Shown in pieces: positions 1 to 6,984 of a DNA stretch of 33,707 bases (positions within the stretch are counted from its first letter, which is position 1; every line of letters begins with the position of its first letter). The notes below the pieces were generated by a model that had not been told where the DNA came from, did not search any database, and saw only the letters and a program-made list of their open reading frames with translations. A program made the translations under genes and the position numbers. This DNA comes from a virus, in the IMG/VR virus record IMGVR_UViG_3300030110_002194, positions 1 through 33,707 of that record. One strand, given 5' to 3'.

Positions 1-873
1 GTTGGTACTGCTACATCTGATGATGAACAAGTAGCTGATAGGTCTATTCATGCTGAATTAGAAGCTAATAGATCATATGTTATTGGTACAGCTCATGATG
101 AAGGTTCAGGTTATCCTGAGACTTGGTTCGACCAACCATATTCAACTGGTTTTGGTTTAACTCAAATATTTAAGACTTCTTGTGCTATGACAAATACTGC
201 AAGAGCTACTGTTCTTAAATATGAGCCAAATGAATGGGCTAGAACTTGGAAGAATAAATTAATTGAGCATAAATATGATATTGAGCAAACATTACTATTT
301 GGTTCACAAGCTACAGTAGGTAATACTCAATATACACAAGGTGCTCTTGACTTTGTTACTACATATGGTAATTCATTCACTTTAAATCCAAACACTAAAA
401 CAGCTGATGATTTCTTAGGAGATATGTCAAACTATTTAGATCCAAGATACAACAATAGTGCAGCTACAGTATTTTTCTGTTCAACAGCTATTTATAACTG
501 GTTGCATAAGCTTGGTGGATACTTTAGTAACAATCTTAATATTAACTCTAACTTTAGTGCTGATTTAGCAGTAACAGGTAGAAAGAAAGTATTAGGATTA
601 GATACTACTACTATATCAACTGTTTATGGTGACATGAATGTTGTTAGAAATGTTCACTTAGATGGAACTAATGTTCAGATACTTGGTATTAATATGAAGA
701 ACTGTGCATATAGACCATTAGTTGGTAATGGAGTAAACAGAGACACCTCAGTATATGTAGGTGTACAAACACTTGAAAACTCTGGTGTAGATAGAAGAGT
801 TGATTTAATTTTAACTGAAGCTGGTATGGAGTTCTCACTTCCTGAGTCTCATGCAGTTTGGTTATCAGCGTAA
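1..873 (+). CDS. Major capsid protein, SU10/DUF5309-like (5' end missing)
   Basis: The frame is open from the first base of the window, so the N-terminus lies outside; 290 codons are visible. The segment STGFGLTQIFKTSCAMTNTA, followed by a charged helix ending in DIEQTLLFGSQA, matches the SU10-type (DUF5309) major capsid pattern, in which a TQIF motif and an 'ATV/AQAV' strand precede a helix ending in D-I-E-x-x-L-L-G. The rest is a mixed beta protein with conserved-looking Gly and Asn turns (DGTNVQILGINMKN), as expected for an HK97-fold shell subunit. It lies directly upstream of two decoration-like genes and the adaptor genes, the usual place for a capsid gene. The ATG at codon 63 is internal and not the start, because the matching capsid sequence extends upstream of it. 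The family call is from motif memory, not a search. Confidence 0.85.
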   Translation, partial: VGTATSDDEQVADRSIHAELEANRSYVIGTAHDEGSGYPETWFDQPYSTGFGLTQIFKTSCAMTNTARATVLKYEPNEWARTWKNKLIEHKYDIEQTLLFGSQATVGNTQYTQGALDFVTTYGNSFTLNPNTKTADDFLGDMSNYLDPRYNNSAATVFFCSTAIYNWLHKLGGYFSNNLNINSNFSADLAVTGRKKVLGLDTTTISTVYGDMNVVRNVHLDGTNVQILGINMKNCAYRPLVGNGVNRDTSVYVGVQTLENSGVDRRVDLILTEAGMEFSLPESHAVWLSA

Positions 874-884
874 GGAGATAGATT

Positions 885-1385
885 ATGAATCCAATGTACG
901 GACAAAATAAAGCTGATAAAGCATTAGAAAAAGCTAGAAATGCATTTAAAGGCAAACTTGATGTAGTAGTCGCTGGCGATAATTCTCAATATACTTTAAC
1001 TAAAGATGAATGTTGTAGAACTTTTACAAGTCATCATGCTAATGGAATGGATATTACTCTTCCTGCTGTATCTTCTGATGATGCTGGATTATGGATTAAA
1101 ATAGAAGTCGCTGTAACTGTAACATCTTCTGATTTAGTTTCTGTAACAGCTGCAGCAGGTGATCTACTTGAAGGTAGTGTTTATTTAACTAAAGCTACTG
1201 ATGCTGTTGCTAATCAAACAGAGTTTGCAGCTGATGAATCTAATGATCTTATATTCTCTATGAATGGTGGAACTACTGGTGGATTAATTGGTAGTTGGGC
1301 TAAGTTCACAGTTAATGAAAATGGTTATTGGACAGTTGAAGGTCAAATAAATGCTAGTGGCTCTTTAGCTACTCCATTTAGTTAG
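885..1385 (+). CDS. Putative capsid decoration or head-fibre protein
   Basis: A 166-residue protein with a strong ribosome site (aaggag) just before its ATG, 11 bases after the capsid stop. Residues 1-25 form a charged helix. The rest is a Thr/Ser/Val/Ala-rich beta domain containing YTLTKDECCRTF, then ITLPAVSSDDAGLW. The pattern 'TLT..d.G..f......iTLP....aG..w' is common in small beta-sandwich proteins that decorate podovirus heads. The next gene has the same pattern, so the two look like diverged copies. There is no signal peptide or membrane segment. Position after the capsid gene supports a virion role; an exact role cannot be read from sequence. Confidence 0.6.
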   Translation: MNPMYGQNKADKALEKARNAFKGKLDVVVAGDNSQYTLTKDECCRTFTSHHANGMDITLPAVSSDDAGLWIKIEVAVTVTSSDLVSVTAAAGDLLEGSVYLTKATDAVANQTEFAADESNDLIFSMNGGTTGGLIGSWAKFTVNENGYWTVEGQINASGSLATPFS

Positions 1386-1398
1386 AAAGGATTAACTT

Positions 1399-1686
1399 AT
1401 GGCTAATACTATAACAGGTAATGTAGCTGGATGGGGAGGCAAGTATGTTGCTGAAATATCTGGTGCAGTTACTTTAACTAAAGCAGATGCAGGTAAAGTG
1501 TTTTTATGTGCAGCTGCAACTGTTACTCTTCCTTCAGCATCAGATGCTGGAGCAGGATGGACAGCTAAGTTTCTTAGGAAATCAGGTTCGTCTACTGTTA
1601 ATAGTTTAACTGTAGATGCTGCTGGTGATCATGTAGAAATAGTATGTGATGGTTCTGCTTTTTATAATGCAGCCTATATATCATAG
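1399..1686 (+). CDS. Small decoration-like protein, related to the gene before it
   Basis: A 95-residue beta-rich protein with ribosome site aaagga before ATG. Its core, VTLTKADAGKVFLC followed by VTLPSASDAGAGW and KFLRKSG, aligns with residues about 36-75 of the preceding protein (YTLTKDECCRTF, ITLPAVSSDDAGLW). It lacks that protein's N-terminal charged helix and C-terminal extension, so it looks like a minimal single-domain version. Placement between capsid and adaptor genes suggests a head-surface protein. It is the last gene before a hairpin, which would end or attenuate a capsid transcript. Confidence 0.55.
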   Translation: MANTITGNVAGWGGKYVAEISGAVTLTKADAGKVFLCAAATVTLPSASDAGAGWTAKFLRKSGSSTVNSLTVDAAGDHVEIVCDGSAFYNAAYIS

Positions 1687-1693
1687 ATAACTT

Positions 1694-1733
1694 AGGGTAG
1701 CTCAAGAGTTTCCTTTGATTCTTGGGCTACTCT
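1694..1733 (+). terminator. Hairpin after the capsid block, possible terminator or processing site
   Basis: Bases 1694-1707 pair with 1720-1733 over 14 positions (two G-T wobbles), leaving a 12-base loop. The stem begins 7 bases after the stop of the decoration gene. No clear T-tract follows, so it may be a weak terminator, an attenuator or an RNase processing and stability element separating abundant capsid mRNA from the adaptor mRNA. The gap 1687-1787 holds no other gene. Confidence 0.55.
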
Positions 1734-1787
1734 ACCTTAGTAACACAACTCATTCACGCTTAGTCAAGGCTTAGAGAGGGAGGAAAT

Positions 1788-2483
1788 TTGGCAACATTTT
1801 TAGCACAAGTAAATGCTTTAACAAGCTTAGAAATAAGTGGTTCTACTGCAGATCCATCTCAAACTGAACTCTCAGAATTTTTGAAAGATGGAGTAATGGA
1901 TGTAACTAATAAATGCATTCAACTTAATCCTCAAGATAAAATATTATTTACAGCAGAAAGTGCAGAACAAACTTCTAATAATAGTTTTACTGTAAAAGGT
2001 GAAATCTTATCTGTTGTTAGAGAGTCTGGAACTGATAATGATTGGAGACGCTGTAGATATATAAATCCTTCCATGCAAGGTAGAGTAGTAGACACTGATA
2101 GCTTAAATTTTGCTTCAAAATTCAATCCTGTTTATACTATTTTAGATAATGGTAAAATAAATGTATTCCCAACTCCTGGTAGCAATCCAGATTCATTTAA
2201 AGTTTATTATATAAACAATGATCCTAAAAGAGATTCAGATGCAGCTATATTAGCATATGATTCTGAAGATATAAGATTTTTCCCTAAAGATAAAGTATAT
2301 CTTGTAGTTATATATGCAGCTATAAAGTCTTTAGAATCTAAAATGGCTAACTTTGCTATAGATGAAGAAGATGGTGAATTAGTACAAGCTATTTCTTCAA
2401 ACTTAGCTTCTCTTAAACAACAATATGCAAGTGCATTTACATCTATGGCTCCACAACAACCTCAACAACAAGGAGGTAGATAA
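1788..2483 (+). CDS. Putative head-tail adaptor/connector structural protein
   Basis: A 231-residue protein starting at TTG (1788), chosen because a strong ribosome site (gggagga, 1778-1784) lies four bases upstream and no ATG fits. Residues 1-60 are helical (SQTELSEFLKDGVMDVTNKC). The middle is beta-rich with a short loop INVFPTPGSNP, and the C-terminal helix ends in a Gln/Pro-rich tail (APQQPQQQGGR). The helix-beta-helix plan, 'NPDSFKVYYINNDP' strand and location between capsid and tail genes fit an adaptor ring or tail-tubular-A-like protein. Its stop overlaps the next ATG by one base. I do not recognise a precise family. Confidence 0.5.
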   Translation: MATFLAQVNALTSLEISGSTADPSQTELSEFLKDGVMDVTNKCIQLNPQDKILFTAESAEQTSNNSFTVKGEILSVVRESGTDNDWRRCRYINPSMQGRVVDTDSLNFASKFNPVYTILDNGKINVFPTPGSNPDSFKVYYINNDPKRDSDAAILAYDSEDIRFFPKDKVYLVVIYAAIKSLESKMANFAIDEEDGELVQAISSNLASLKQQYASAFTSMAPQQPQQQGGR

Positions 2484-2770
2484 TGAAAGTTTTTGAAGTA
2501 ATGGAAAGAACTGGTATGTCTGAAACAGGTCGTACAGTTGCTTACATTAAAGATGCTCTTGAAGAAATTAATATGATCTCTCCTACTCATGTAACTACAG
2601 TAAGAATTGATATAACAGAGAATCAAAGATATTATGACTTACCTCATGATATGATTAAAATAACAGATGTAAGATGTAAGAATCATTTTAATAGTAAAGA
2701 TGAATATAGAAGTATTCCAAGACATATGTTTGAGCCATATACAGAAGATGCAGATCAGGAGTTAATATAA
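2483..2770 (+). CDS. Adaptor-like protein, N-terminal part of a split gene
   Basis: A 95-residue product with strong ribosome site aggagg (2471-2476). The sequence RTVAYIKDALEEINMISP then VRIDITENQRYYDLP and DMIKITDVRCKN is a helix followed by beta strands typical of the first half of tail adaptor (gp6/tail-tubular-A-like) proteins, which usually run past 200 residues. It stops at TAA (2768-2770), and the following gene starts at the very next base in the same frame. The two probably descend from one gene cut by a single nonsense codon, or are made by stop-restart translation. Confidence 0.6.
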   Translation: MKVFEVMERTGMSETGRTVAYIKDALEEINMISPTHVTTVRIDITENQRYYDLPHDMIKITDVRCKNHFNSKDEYRSIPRHMFEPYTEDADQELI

Positions 2771-3457
2771 ATGGCTTCTCCTAAAGAATATGGATATTTT
2801 ATAAAAGGTAGTAAACTTTCTATTATAGAAAAAGATACAGCCTTAGACAATGATATTAATAGTAGAGATTATGGACCAGATGTTCATAGAACAAGATTTG
2901 TTTCTCCAAGATCTACTGTAGCAGATGGAATAGAATTAGAATATATATATAGTCCTAAATATTTCATTAAACAAACCAATGTAACACATGCAACTATAAC
3001 TCACTATAGAACTAATGGTGGTTATTTGCAAATAAAAGGTGGATCTGTTAATTATGATGATACAACAGATGTAGATGATTTTATAGTTTTAAGAAATGCT
3101 GGTGAGTTTAATGGTTTGCATAAAATTACATCTTATGATAATGTAGATGCTACAAAAGATGCAATTACTTTAAATACAAAATATTCAGGCTCAACTAATT
3201 GGTCTACTTTTGAAAGAACAGTAACTTTATATTATAGAATAGATGTTCTTAATGATGAGTCTGATGAGCTTCCAGTATCAGAATATTTATCTAAAGCAGT
3301 AGTGTATTTTGTTAAAGCTAAGATGGCTGAAGATATAGGTCAATTTGATTTAAAAAATGCTATGATGAGAGAGTTCTATAGAATAGTAGAAAAGAATGAT
3401 AATTCAAAAATTAATACAATAAGAAAAATTGCACCTCATGGTGCAGCTATAAGATAG
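2771..3457 (+). CDS. Adaptor-like protein, C-terminal part of a split gene
   Basis: A 228-residue product whose ATG (2771) directly follows the stop of the previous gene in the same frame. No separate strong ribosome site is visible (aggag is about 12 bases upstream), so translation probably depends on re-initiation or read-through. It begins with beta strands (KEYGYFIKGSKLSIIEKD), holds a probable inserted beta domain (about residues 75-150), and ends in long helices (SKAVVYFVKAKMAEDIGQFD onward) like those that close adaptor rings. Together with the 95-residue piece it would give a protein of about 324 residues. Confidence 0.55.
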   Translation: MASPKEYGYFIKGSKLSIIEKDTALDNDINSRDYGPDVHRTRFVSPRSTVADGIELEYIYSPKYFIKQTNVTHATITHYRTNGGYLQIKGGSVNYDDTTDVDDFIVLRNAGEFNGLHKITSYDNVDATKDAITLNTKYSGSTNWSTFERTVTLYYRIDVLNDESDELPVSEYLSKAVVYFVKAKMAEDIGQFDLKNAMMREFYRIVEKNDNSKINTIRKIAPHGAAIR

Positions 3458-3466
3458 GAGTCAGAA

Positions 3467-3811
3467 ATGGCAGATTTACATAAATTTACAGTACAAGAGT
3501 CTTTAAATGCATCTCAAGGTAGTGCAGGTGGATGGACTGTTGGAAGCAGATTAACATTAAGTAGTGCAGCTCATGCTTACAAAGAGTTAGATGTTTCAAC
3601 TACTCAAATTGGAATATACTCTGATTCAGAAGTTCTTTTTAGATTTGATACTTTAACTTCAGATACTATAAGCACTACTACAGATTTAATTATTCCAAGC
3701 AATACTTTAATATTTTTAACTGTTCCTAAAAATGTTGGAAGTTCAATAGTAGTTCATTTTAAACAAGTATCAAGTGCTGCTTCTTCATTTTTAAGAATAG
3801 TAGAGGTATAA
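3467..3811 (+). CDS. Small beta-rich virion-type protein, unknown role
   Basis: A 114-residue protein with ribosome site aggag 10 bases before ATG. It is rich in Thr, Ser and beta-branched residues, has no membrane segment or signal peptide, and looks like one beta-sandwich domain (VLFRFDTLTSDTISTTTDL, then IVVHFKQVSSAASSFLRIVE). It lies between the adaptor genes and the S74 fibre, so a fibre-anchoring or decoration role is an inference from position only. Confidence 0.45.
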   Translation: MADLHKFTVQESLNASQGSAGGWTVGSRLTLSSAAHAYKELDVSTTQIGIYSDSEVLFRFDTLTSDTISTTTDLIIPSNTLIFLTVPKNVGSSIVVHFKQVSSAASSFLRIVEV

Positions 3812-3812
3812 T

Positions 3813-4955
3813 ATGCTTTCAGGAATAATAAGTTCAGTTAGTGGAGCAGTAAACACTTCAGGTTCCAATCTTTCAATAGACTCAAATGTTCAATTTATAT
3901 CAACTGATGAAAATAATATTGCTATTGGTGAAGGTGCAATGGCTACAGGAACTAATAACAATATTGATTACAATGTTGCTATAGGATATAATGCATTAAC
4001 AGACCTTACTCAAGGTGATTCAAATACAGCAATAGGCTATAGAGCATTAGCCAATGAAGATGAGGATAGTGAAAATGTAGCTATAGGTTATAATGCTTTA
4101 GCAACACAAAATGCTGCTACTGATGCAGCAAAAAATACAGCTATTGGTTCTCAAGCTGGATTAGCTGTAACAACTTCTGTTCAAAATGTAATCATAGGTT
4201 ATAAAGCTATGGTAGAACATACAACAGGTCATAGTAATACTGCTATAGGTTATCAAGCTATGTCAAATACAAACGATAGTGCAAACACTTTAGCTTCAAG
4301 TCACAATGTTTTTATAGGAAATAACTCAGGTTCAGGTATATGGGGAAATGGTGCTGGAGGTGGTTTATCATGTGATAAAAATGTAGCTTTAGGTAATAGT
4401 ACCTTATCAGGTGCTTTAAATAATGCTGATGATAATACAGCTATTGGCTATCAAGCAGGAAATTCTATAACTACAGGTACACAAAATGTTCTTATTGGTT
4501 CAGGAACTGATACAAGTGCTGTTGGTGGTACTAATCAAATAGTTATAGGCTATAATGCAGCAGGTGTAGGTGATAATAAAGCTGTTATTGGAAATGCAAG
4601 TATTTCTGAAATTCATATGAATGTAAATGGCGATGGAGAAATACATGCTAATGGTACTATACAAACTTCTGATATGAGATTTAAAGAAAATATAAAAGAA
4701 TGTGATTTAGGACTTGCTTTTATAAAGAAAATAAATCCTGTAAAATATAATTTTAAAAAAGATGATAATACTAAATATGGTATTATAGCTCAAGAAGTTT
4801 TAAAAACTTTAGAGGATGTTGGTATAAAAGAAAGCAGTTTTATAAAAACAAATAATCCTGATAAACTTGGAGCTGATTATGTTCAATTTATAGCTCCTCT
4901 TATTAAAGCAGTACAAGAATTATCACAACAAATAAAAGATTTAAAAAAAGGATAG
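3813..4955 (+). CDS. Tail fibre with beta-roll repeats and S74 intramolecular chaperone
   Basis: A 380-residue fibre protein. Residues about 35-265 hold around ten copies of an N-x-A/V-I-G-Y-x-A-L/G repeat (for example NVAIGYNAL, NTAIGYRAL, NTAIGYQAG), as in trimeric left-handed beta-roll heads of adhesins. The C-terminus is a Peptidase_S74-type chaperone beginning TSDMRFKENI and ending in coiled helices (YVQFIAPLIKAVQEL). Ser286 and Lys291 occupy the positions of the Ser-Lys dyad known from phage endosialidase chaperones (S-D-x-R-x-K), so self-cleavage is expected just before Ser286. That would release a 95-residue chaperone and leave a mature 285-residue trimer. It starts one base after the preceding stop and precedes two small helical genes. 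Confidence 0.85.
   Translation: MLSGIISSVSGAVNTSGSNLSIDSNVQFISTDENNIAIGEGAMATGTNNNIDYNVAIGYNALTDLTQGDSNTAIGYRALANEDEDSENVAIGYNALATQNAATDAAKNTAIGSQAGLAVTTSVQNVIIGYKAMVEHTTGHSNTAIGYQAMSNTNDSANTLASSHNVFIGNNSGSGIWGNGAGGGLSCDKNVALGNSTLSGALNNADDNTAIGYQAGNSITTGTQNVLIGSGTDTSAVGGTNQIVIGYNAAGVGDNKAVIGNASISEIHMNVNGDGEIHANGTIQTSDMRFKENIKECDLGLAFIKKINPVKYNFKKDDNTKYGIIAQEVLKTLEDVGIKESSFIKTNNPDKLGADYVQFIAPLIKAVQELSQQIKDLKKG
3912..4605 (+). repeat. Imperfect tandem coding repeats (A-I-G-Y beta-roll units)
   Basis: Variants of aatacagctattggttat recur at irregular spacing of roughly 45-100 bases inside the fibre gene. Each encodes N-x-[AVI]-[AI]-[IL]-G-[YN]. Copies are diverged at both DNA and protein level, so the array is old. 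Such arrays can change length by recombination and are often tied to host range. Confidence 0.75.
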
Positions 4956-4958
4956 AAG

Positions 4959-5222
4959 ATGCATTATAAAGATTGGACAACATTAAAAACAGCTGGTAAA
5001 GTAGCTTTTAAAAAAATAGCTGCATCAGGTTCAAAAGCAGAACATATTGTTCTTGAGCAAAAAAAATATAATTCAGATACAGGTGTAGAATATATTAATA
5101 ATCAAGAAATGTCTTTAGCTGAATTAGAAAAAGAAAAAGAAAATAAAACAGCTTTAAAAACTAAACTTCAAACAGAGATTACAGAAATTGGTAAAATGAT
5201 AACTCAAATAAAAAAGGTGTAA
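4959..5222 (+). CDS. Small protein with C-terminal coiled coil, unknown
   Basis: An 87-residue lysine- and glutamate-rich protein beginning three bases after the fibre stop, with ribosome site aaagga. Residues 1-30 are mixed. Residues about 50-87 (SLAELEKEKENKTALKTKLQ onward) form a heptad-like coiled coil. It has no membrane segment. Its place after an S74 fibre suggests a fibre-accessory or scaffold-type helper, but nothing in the sequence identifies it. Confidence 0.5.
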   Translation: MHYKDWTTLKTAGKVAFKKIAASGSKAEHIVLEQKKYNSDTGVEYINNQEMSLAELEKEKENKTALKTKLQTEITEIGKMITQIKKV

Positions 5223-5223
5223 A

Positions 5224-5430
5224 ATGAAAGCGAAAGCTAAAGAAGTAGTAGATACTCAAGTATCTGATAATGGACAAGTAGAAAAAGTAACTCCAGAGAT
5301 GGAATTAGAGTCTATTAAAAAACAATATGAAGAAGCTCTTAAACAACAACAAAATTATGCTAATCTTGCTCAAAGATGTTTAGGTGCTATAGAAATACTT
5401 GAAAGAATGACAAAAGTTGAAGATAAATAA
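5224..5430 (+). CDS. Small coiled-coil protein, unknown
   Basis: A 68-residue charged protein starting one base after the preceding stop. Residues 24-62 form an amphipathic helix (MELESIKKQYEEALKQQQNY) likely to make a coiled coil. No family is recognised. With its neighbour it makes a pair of tiny helical proteins between the fibre and the lysis genes. Confidence 0.5.
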   Translation: MKAKAKEVVDTQVSDNGQVEKVTPEMELESIKKQYEEALKQQQNYANLAQRCLGAIEILERMTKVEDK

Positions 5431-5498
5431 TCCATATAGATGGTATACATCTTCTACTTATATACTTAAATACTATCAACCAAAAGGAGTAGTTTACA

Positions 5499-5978
5499 TT
5501 GTTAGTTGAATTTGATGATATTATAGAAAAAGTCTTAGAGCATGAAGGTGGTTATGTAGATGATCCTACTGATGCAGGTGGTGAAACAAAGTATGGAATA
5601 AGTAAAAGGGCATATCCAGATGAAGACATTAAAGAGCTCACTGTGGAAAGAGCTAAAGAACTCTATAAAAGAGACTATTGGGATAGGTTTCGTACTGGTA
5701 GCCTCCCTGATCGTCTTCGCCATATCTATGTTGATATGTGTATTAATATGGGTGGTGGAAGAGCTATTAAAATTTTGCAAGAAGCTTGTAACAGCAAGAA
5801 TGCAAACAAAATAGATGTAGATGGTGGTATTGGTCCAGCTACTATAAAAGCTGCAAGTAGTGTAGAACCATTTAGACTTAGAGCATATAGAGTTATGTTC
5901 TATGCAGAACTTGTAATGAAGAAGCCTGATCAAGAAAGATTTTGGGTAGGCTGGTTTAGAAGGAGTTGTGAAGTATGA
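5499..5978 (+). CDS. Endolysin: GH108 N-acetylmuramidase with C-terminal peptidoglycan-binding domain
   Basis: A 159-residue cytoplasmic lysozyme that cuts the peptidoglycan glycan chain at the end of infection. The hallmark HEGGYVDDPTDAGGETKYGI (residues 15-34) marks the glycoside hydrolase 108 family, and Glu16 is the expected catalytic acid. The second half (IDVDGGIGPATIKAA, then RLRAYRVMFYAELVMKKPDQ and FWVGWFRR) matches the PG_binding_3 module that normally follows it. The start is TTG (5499), chosen for the aaaggag ribosome site 9 bases upstream; it adds only MLVEF before the conserved core. There is no signal peptide, so it needs a holin. Its stop overlaps the start of a tiny membrane protein as ATGA. 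Confidence 0.92.
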   Translation: MLVEFDDIIEKVLEHEGGYVDDPTDAGGETKYGISKRAYPDEDIKELTVERAKELYKRDYWDRFRTGSLPDRLRHIYVDMCINMGGGRAIKILQEACNSKNANKIDVDGGIGPATIKAASSVEPFRLRAYRVMFYAELVMKKPDQERFWVGWFRRSCEV

Positions 5979-6145
5979 TAGATACATTAAGAAGCATTCC
6001 TATTAAAGACTTAACTATACCTACAGCTACTGTAAGTATGAGTTTTGTAGATTGGTTGCCTTTTTGGCTTAGAGTTATCACTATGGTTGGTGGTGTTATT
6101 TACATCTTTGCAAAAGCTTGGAACGAAATAAAAAAGAATGGATGA
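5975..6145 (+). CDS. Tiny one-helix membrane protein, holin candidate (56 residues)
   Basis: The ATG at 5975 overlaps the endolysin stop (ATGA), with ribosome site aaggag 11 bases upstream. The 56-residue product begins MIDTLRSIPIKDL, has one hydrophobic helix at about residues 28-48 (DWLPFWLRVITMVGGVIYIF within it) and ends in a positively charged tail (AWNEIKKNG). Translational coupling to the endolysin, one membrane helix and a basic cytoplasmic end fit a small holin or pinholin. The stop (6143-6145) lies inside the next gene, as expected for a packed lysis cassette. Holin identity is inference. Confidence 0.7.
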   Translation: MIDTLRSIPIKDLTIPTATVSMSFVDWLPFWLRVITMVGGVIYIFAKAWNEIKKNG

Positions 6146-6446
6146 CTTGCTTTATCTTATTAGCGAGGAAGGTCTTCCTACTTTCCTTGTTATTGTTTTT
6201 TTGCTTGGTGTTGGCATTGTTGCTCGCTGGTTTGCCAGTTATTTTAATGCTAATCTCACTAATAAGTTCGATACTCTTGATAAAGAAATAAGAGAAATGC
6301 AAGATGAGATCACAGAACATAATAATAAAGTATATGGTATTATAGAAAAGCTTATAAGCAATCAAAGAGAAATACAGCAACATATAAATGCTATAGAGTC
6401 TTCTAATGATACTTTGATTAGCTTTATAAAAAAAGAGAATAAGTAA
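6138..6446 (+). CDS. Membrane-anchored coiled-coil protein, holin- or spanin-like
   Basis: A 102-residue protein overlapping the preceding holin candidate by 8 bases. One membrane helix lies near the N-terminus at residues about 13-35 (LPTFLVIVFLLGVGIVARWF). It is followed by a long charged coiled coil to the end (LDKEIREMQDEITEHNNKVY onward). This plan fits an inner-membrane spanin or a BhlA/UviB-type holin-like protein. No embedded outer-membrane lipoprotein frame with a lipobox was found, so a two-component spanin pair is not shown. Position after the endolysin supports a lysis role. Confidence 0.6.
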   Translation: MDDLLYLISEEGLPTFLVIVFLLGVGIVARWFASYFNANLTNKFDTLDKEIREMQDEITEHNNKVYGIIEKLISNQREIQQHINAIESSNDTLISFIKKENK

Positions 6447-6447
6447 T

Positions 6448-6984
6448 GTGGCTGACAATGAAGGGCTCAATAAAGATGGTGGGATCAGCTTTAAAAGAAA
6501 GCGTAACTTTGACAGTAAAAAGAAGTCAGATGTTCCTGAAGGAATGTTTTCCAGAAAGCCTGAAGATAAAGCTGAAGAAGAAGTACAAGAGCCTGTTGTT
6601 GAAGAAAGACCTAGAAGTGCAGCAGAGATGGCAAAAGATGAGAGACTCAATGCTAAACTTCGCAAGGCAAAAGGGATACAAGCAGGAGGGTTTGCCTTTA
6701 ATGGTGGAAGCATTATTGCTATGCTCTTCTATGTTGATAGTATTATTGCTAATCCTGATACTATTGACACTCTTAATATTATTAATGACATGACAGGAGC
6801 TAATATAGACTTTGAAACTATGGTTGCAACTATTCAAGGTTATAAAGCTCAAATAATAGGTTTTGCTGTATCTTCTCAGACTATGATCATGGGATATAAA
6901 GATATGGTACAAAAGATGAAAGAGAGAGGGAATGAATCCCTCTATGAAGTAATGAATGAAGAGTTAGAAAAAATAGGAATATAA
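6448..6984 (+). CDS. Unknown protein with basic/acidic N-terminus and hydrophobic C-terminal half
   Basis: A 178-residue protein read from GTG at 6448, two bases after the previous stop. An ATG at 6446 is in another frame and gives only a shadow. Residues 1-75 are highly charged and probably disordered (SFKRKRNFDSKKKSDVPEGM, then a Glu-rich run). Residues 76-178 are moderately hydrophobic helices (FNGGSIIAMLFYVDSIIANP, IIGFAVSSQTMIMGYKDM) that could touch a membrane but are not clear transmembrane segments. No family is recognised. It stops directly before the ATG of the synthetase-like gene, so the two are probably co-translated. Confidence 0.6.
   Translation: MADNEGLNKDGGISFKRKRNFDSKKKSDVPEGMFSRKPEDKAEEEVQEPVVEERPRSAAEMAKDERLNAKLRKAKGIQAGGFAFNGGSIIAMLFYVDSIIANPDTIDTLNIINDMTGANIDFETMVATIQGYKAQIIGFAVSSQTMIMGYKDMVQKMKERGNESLYEVMNEELEKIGI

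Noticed and set aside
2768-2770. Stop-codon reassignment to explain the in-frame TAA in the adaptor
   Set aside because: TAA, TAG and TGA all end other well-supported genes in the window (for example 3811, 4955 and 5978), so the standard code applies.
3912-4605. CRISPR-like array
   Set aside because: The repeated units are in-frame, diverged and irregularly spaced coding repeats for AIGY beta-roll motifs, not identical repeats with unique spacers.
5431-5498. Promoter or terminator in the gap before the endolysin
   Set aside because: Only a 5-bp stem (5438-5442/5448-5452) and isolated TATACT/TACTAT words without a matching -35 element were found; too weak to call.
5535-5987. 150-residue open frame on the - strand across the endolysin gene
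   Set aside because: It is antisense to a clearly recognised GH108 gene, and its product is a cysteine/serine/isoleucine-rich mirror of AT-rich coding DNA. No ribosome site or coupling.
6096-6713. 205-residue open frame on the - strand over the lysis region
   Set aside because: It covers three overlapping + strand genes with good starts and domain features; the leucine/serine-rich product is typical of an antisense shadow.
6446-6793. 115-residue + strand frame starting ATG at 6446
   Set aside because: It is out of phase with the 178-residue gene starting GTG at 6448, which continues to the exact start of the synthetase-like gene. The hydrophobic tail of this frame is low-complexity leucine/isoleucine from shifted reading.
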